A stretch of DNA of 9,001 bases. Origin: Pseudomonadota bacterium (GTDB lineage Bacteria > Desulfobacterota > Desulfovibrionia > Desulfovibrionales > Desulfovibrionaceae). Positions 6,378-9,001 of this stretch are shown here, piece after piece (within the stretch, counting starts at the first letter, position 1; the number at the start of each line of letters is the position of its first letter). Under the pieces are notes generated by a model, which saw nothing but the letters and a program-made list of their open reading frames with translations, searched no databases and had not been told where the DNA came from. The translations under genes were made by a program, and so were the position numbers. The stretch is taken from positions 1 to 9,001 of the forward strand of contig JAFABC010000237.1 of assembly GCA_023426275.1 (NCBI GenBank), written 5' to 3'.

Positions 6378-7274
6378 CTACCTCCAAAGCGTCAGCACCA
6401 GGGACAGGGCGGCCAGCGCCCCGGCCCCGCCCAAAAGGCGCGGGACGCGCACCATGCGCAGCCGGGCCATGATCGATTCCACCACGCCGACCAGGGCGGC
6501 CAGAAGCCCCATGCAGACCAGCCAGACGCCCCAGGCGGCCAGCGGCGGCAGGCCGCCGAGCGGCACCAGACAGCCGACCGTCAGGGCGCAGAACAGCCAG
6601 AGCTTGAGCGTCGCGCCGTAGACGATGGCGGCCATGTCCGGCCCGCTGTGGTCGAGGACCATGACCTCGTGGATCATGGTCAGCTCCAGATGCGTGTTGG
6701 GGTCGTCCACGGGCAGGCGGGCGTTTTCGGCCAGCAGCAGCACGAACAGGACGGCCGGCACGAACAGGGCCTCCGGGGCGAAATTCAGGCCGGGGCCGAC
6801 GAACATGGCCGACAGGGACAGTCCCTCGGTCCGGCTGGCCAGACACAGGAAGCACAAAAAGAGCACCGGTTCGGCCAGGGCGGAAAAGACGGCCTCGCGG
6901 CTGGCGCCCATGCCCTCGAAGCTCGATCCCGTGTCCAGGGCGGCGAGGATGAGCGCCAGCCGGGACAGGCCGAGCAGATAGGCCATGAGCATGAAATCTC
7001 CGGCAAAGCGCACGGGCGCGGCCTGTCCCCCGGCCGGAACCAGGAGCAGGGCGCAGCCGATGGCGGCCAGGGAGACAATCGGGCCGGCCACGAACACCCA
7101 GGACGCCGTGCGGCTTACGACCGCGCCCTTGCGCAGGAGCCGGGCCAGATCGAAATAGGTCTGGAGCAGCGGACGTCCCTGGCGGCCGGCGAAACGGGCC
7201 TTGACCCGGTTGATGACGCCAAGGAGCAACGGGGCCAGAAGCAGGGCCAGAATGGGGTGGAGGTAGGGCTGCAT
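6378..7274 (-). CDS. hyfC: HyfC/NuoH-like membrane subunit (complex I subunit 1 family)
   Basis: This 298-residue, highly hydrophobic protein is the NuoH-type subunit that joins the peripheral redox arm to the membrane arm in group 4 hydrogenases and complex I. The N-terminal helix is followed by the family signature INRVKARFAGRQGRP...FDLARLLRKG (about 21-50), which sits at the membrane-cytoplasm boundary. Further motifs are the loop SFEGMGASREAVFSALAEP (118-136, with Glu120 and Glu135) and AENARLPVDDPNTHLELTMI (182-201), then HEVM...DHSGPDMA. These match the acidic loop of NuoH that connects the quinone or cluster site to the ion path. The start is ATG one base after the TAA of the upstream gene, with GGAAG about 7 bases before it inside that gene's end, so translation is probably coupled. 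Length agrees with HyfC/HycD (roughly 300 residues). Confidence 0.93.
   Translation of the reverse strand: MQPYLHPILALLLAPLLLGVINRVKARFAGRQGRPLLQTYFDLARLLRKGAVVSRTASWVFVAGPIVSLAAIGCALLLVPAGGQAAPVRFAGDFMLMAYLLGLSRLALILAALDTGSSFEGMGASREAVFSALAEPVLFLCFLCLASRTEGLSLSAMFVGPGLNFAPEALFVPAVLFVLLLAENARLPVDDPNTHLELTMIHEVMVLDHSGPDMAAIVYGATLKLWLFCALTVGCLVPLGGLPPLAAWGVWLVCMGLLAALVGVVESIMARLRMVRVPRLLGGAGALAALSLVLTLWR
6381..6385 (-). promoter_or_regulatory. Ribosome binding site deciding the HyfE GTG start
   Basis: GGAGG lies 7 bases before the GTG at 6373, inside the end of the HyfC gene. It supports GTG as the start; the sequence after it (MELFQSVMVG) fits the first HyfE helix. Confidence 0.75.
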
Positions 7275-7275
7275 C

Positions 7276-9001
7276 TTAGAGCTTCCAGGCCAGCAGCACG
7301 ACGACCGTGGCCAGGACGTAGAGGATGTAGAGATGGACCCGGCCGTGCTGCACCACCTTGAGGCTGTCGCAGACCCGGGCCACCAGTTCGAAAAACGGCG
7401 TGAACACCGAGGCCTTGAGCCGGTCCGGGGCGGCGACCACGAGCCGGGCCCGGGCCGGGAACCAGCCGGGCTCCATGTCCAGGCGGCTGGTCAGTCCCAT
7501 GGGGCCGGACAGGATTCTGGCCGCCGGTTCGACAAAGGAGGCCGCGCCGTACTGGATGCGGGCGCTTGGCGCGAGGTAGCCGCAGCCCCAGGTCGGTTCC
7601 CGCCGCGTGCCGGAGCCGGCCAGCAGGCGCGCCCGGACAAGGAACAGGACCAGGGCCAGGACGAGCAGTCCGCCGAGCACGGCCAGCACGCCCCATTGCA
7701 TCCCCAGGGCGTCGGCCACGGCCAGCCGGGCCGGGCCGGCGTCGAGGCCGGGAAAGGTCAGGGCTGCTTCGGCGGCGAGGCCGAACAGCCAGGGCGCGGT
7801 GGCGGCCGCGGCCAGACAGCAGCCGGCCAAAACGAGGACCGGCGTCAGGGTGCGCGCTCCCGGCGCCGAGGCGGCGGCCACCGCCGGCGTGCGGGGTTCG
7901 CCGAGAAAGGTCAGGCCGTCGGCCTTGGCCAGGGCGGCCAGGGCGAAGCCGCCCACGGCGGCCAGGGCGGCCATGGCCGCGCAGAATCCGGCCTTGGGCA
8001 GCAGCCCCGGCAGGTCGAGGCCGTGGAACATGGCCATGGCCAGGGCCAGTTCGCCGGCGAAACCGGCCAGGGGCGGCAGTCCGGCGATGCCGGCGGCGGC
8101 CAGGGCGAAGGCCGCGCCCACGAGCGGCATGCGCTTGCCCAGGCCGCCGAGGTGGCCGAGGCGCACGCTGCCCACGGCATGGAGCACCTCGCCGGCGCAC
8201 AAAAAGAGCGTGCCCTTGAAGGCCGCGTGGTTGAGCATGTGCAGCAGCGCCCCGCCAAGTCCCAGCACGGCCACGGCCGGCGCGCCGGCCTGCCGGCCCA
8301 CGCAGCCAAGCCCGAAGCCGAGTAGGATGATGCCCATGTTTTCCACGCTGGAGTAGGCGAGCAGGCGCTTGAGGTTGCCCTGGGCCAGGGCCTGCAGGAT
8401 GCCCGACAGGGCGGTGACGAGCCCCAGGGCGACAAGGACCCAGCCCTGCCAGGGCGCGCCCGGGGCGAGCAGTTCCAGGGCGCGCCACAGGCCGTAGAGC
8501 CCGGCGTTGATCATGGCCCCGGACAGCACCGCCGAAACATGGCTCGGCGCGGCCGGGTGGGCCTCGGGCAGCCAGACGTGGAAGGGAAAAAAGCCGGCCT
8601 TGGCCCCGAAGCCGACCAGGGCCAGGACGAACAGGACGGTCGGCGCGGCCAGTCCGCCCCCGGTCGCGGCCTGCCGGATGGCCGCGAAGCCCGTGGCGCC
8701 GGTGGTGGCCCACAGGAGCGCGAAAAAGGCGATGACGCAGACCGCGCCGAGGTGGGCGGCCGTCAGGTAGACCCAGGAGGCTTCCCGCACCGCGGCTTCG
8801 TCATCGTGGTGGGCGATGAGGAAAAAGGGCGCCAGGGACATCAGCTCCCAGGCCACGAGGAAGCAGATGCCGTCGCGGGCGGTCATGACCAGCAGCAGGC
8901 CGGTGAGCAGCAGATTGTAGAAAAACCAGTGGGGGCCGAGCCGGGCCTTGCCGCCGTGCCCGCCGCCGAGGGCGCCCGCGCCCGAGGCGGCGCAGACCGC
9001 G
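7276..9001 (-). CDS. hyfB: HyfB-like antiporter-type membrane subunit (5' partial)
   Basis: This is a NuoL/M/N-family ion-translocating subunit of a hydrogenase-4-like complex in the cytoplasmic membrane. The frame stays open to the window edge, so the start is outside and 574 residues are visible; the full protein is probably about 100 residues longer. Numbering from the first visible codon, the channel residues are present: Glu52 (WELMS), Lys134 (GFGAKAGF) followed by WLPEAH, Lys211 in LKRLLAYSSVENMG, His258 and Lys262 (NHAAFKG), and Glu317 (GFAGEL). The C-terminal part carries the WGCGY...SARIQYGA region typical of HyfB/HycC, then a last membrane helix (LYILYVLATVVVLLAW). A Gly-rich loop lies near the visible N-terminus, just before PHWFFYNLLL. 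The stop TAA is one base from the next start. HyfB rather than HyfD/F is chosen because of the C-terminal region and its place ahead of an HyfC gene. The family is certain; the subunit letter is by homology. Confidence 0.93.
   Translation of the reverse strand, partial: AVCAASGAGALGGGHGGKARLGPHWFFYNLLLTGLLLVMTARDGICFLVAWELMSLAPFFLIAHHDDEAAVREASWVYLTAAHLGAVCVIAFFALLWATTGATGFAAIRQAATGGGLAAPTVLFVLALVGFGAKAGFFPFHVWLPEAHPAAPSHVSAVLSGAMINAGLYGLWRALELLAPGAPWQGWVLVALGLVTALSGILQALAQGNLKRLLAYSSVENMGIILLGFGLGCVGRQAGAPAVAVLGLGGALLHMLNHAAFKGTLFLCAGEVLHAVGSVRLGHLGGLGKRMPLVGAAFALAAAGIAGLPPLAGFAGELALAMAMFHGLDLPGLLPKAGFCAAMAALAAVGGFALAALAKADGLTFLGEPRTPAVAAASAPGARTLTPVLVLAGCCLAAAATAPWLFGLAAEAALTFPGLDAGPARLAVADALGMQWGVLAVLGGLLVLALVLFLVRARLLAGSGTRREPTWGCGYLAPSARIQYGAASFVEPAARILSGPMGLTSRLDMEPGWFPARARLVVAAPDRLKASVFTPFFELVARVCDSLKVVQHGRVHLYILYVLATVVVLLAWKL

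Noticed and set aside
5009..6472. Plus-strand frame with Gln/Gly/His-rich, repeat-like protein
   Set aside because: It is the antisense of hydrophobic-helix codons in the HyfF and HyfE genes (CTG read as CAG gives Gln). It crosses two genes and has no independent support.
7333..8325. Plus-strand frame rich in Gly, Gln and Ala
   Set aside because: It is the antisense shadow of the HyfB gene for the same reason.

Overview
This is a very GC-rich window with strong G/C preference at third codon positions. Every credible gene is on the minus strand, so genes are described right to left. Gene content and base composition suggest an anaerobic deltaproteobacterium, plausibly a high-GC Desulfovibrionaceae (Desulfovibrio/Solidesulfovibrio type). 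That placement is inference; no rRNA or other marker gene is present.

Region 1 (9001 to 1995) is one tightly packed operon of six genes with gaps of 1 to 10 bases. It encodes a complex related to hydrogenase-4, formate hydrogenlyase and complex I. In transcription order these are an HyfB-like antiporter-type subunit (5' end beyond the right edge), an HyfC/NuoH-like subunit, an HyfE-like subunit, a second antiporter-type subunit (HyfF-like), an HyfG-like large subunit (NuoC+NuoD fused), and a ferredoxin fused to an HyfI/NuoB-like small subunit. The membrane arm looks intact: the Glu and Lys residues expected in the ion channels are all visible.

The main point is that the 'hydrogenase' large subunit has lost all four cysteines that bind the NiFe site (replaced by Ala, Thr, Ser and Gly), and the protein ends right after the C-terminal motif. 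The small-subunit cluster cysteines are kept. The complex is therefore probably not a hydrogenase. It fits the group called energy-converting hydrogenase-related (Ehr) complexes, known from Geobacter and other bacteria, whose redox partner is poorly defined. The fused ferredoxin part also has unusual cysteine spacing.

Region 2 (1994 to 1346) has a 163-base gap with a weak promoter candidate and a hairpin touching a Shine-Dalgarno site. A small exported cysteine-containing protein of unknown function follows.

Region 3 (1345 to 1) has a 175-base gap with a better promoter candidate, then a membrane-anchored SGNH/GDSL-type protein. The window ends at its stop codon, inside a GC-rich palindrome. 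No tRNA, rRNA, CRISPR array, insertion sequence or phage gene was seen.
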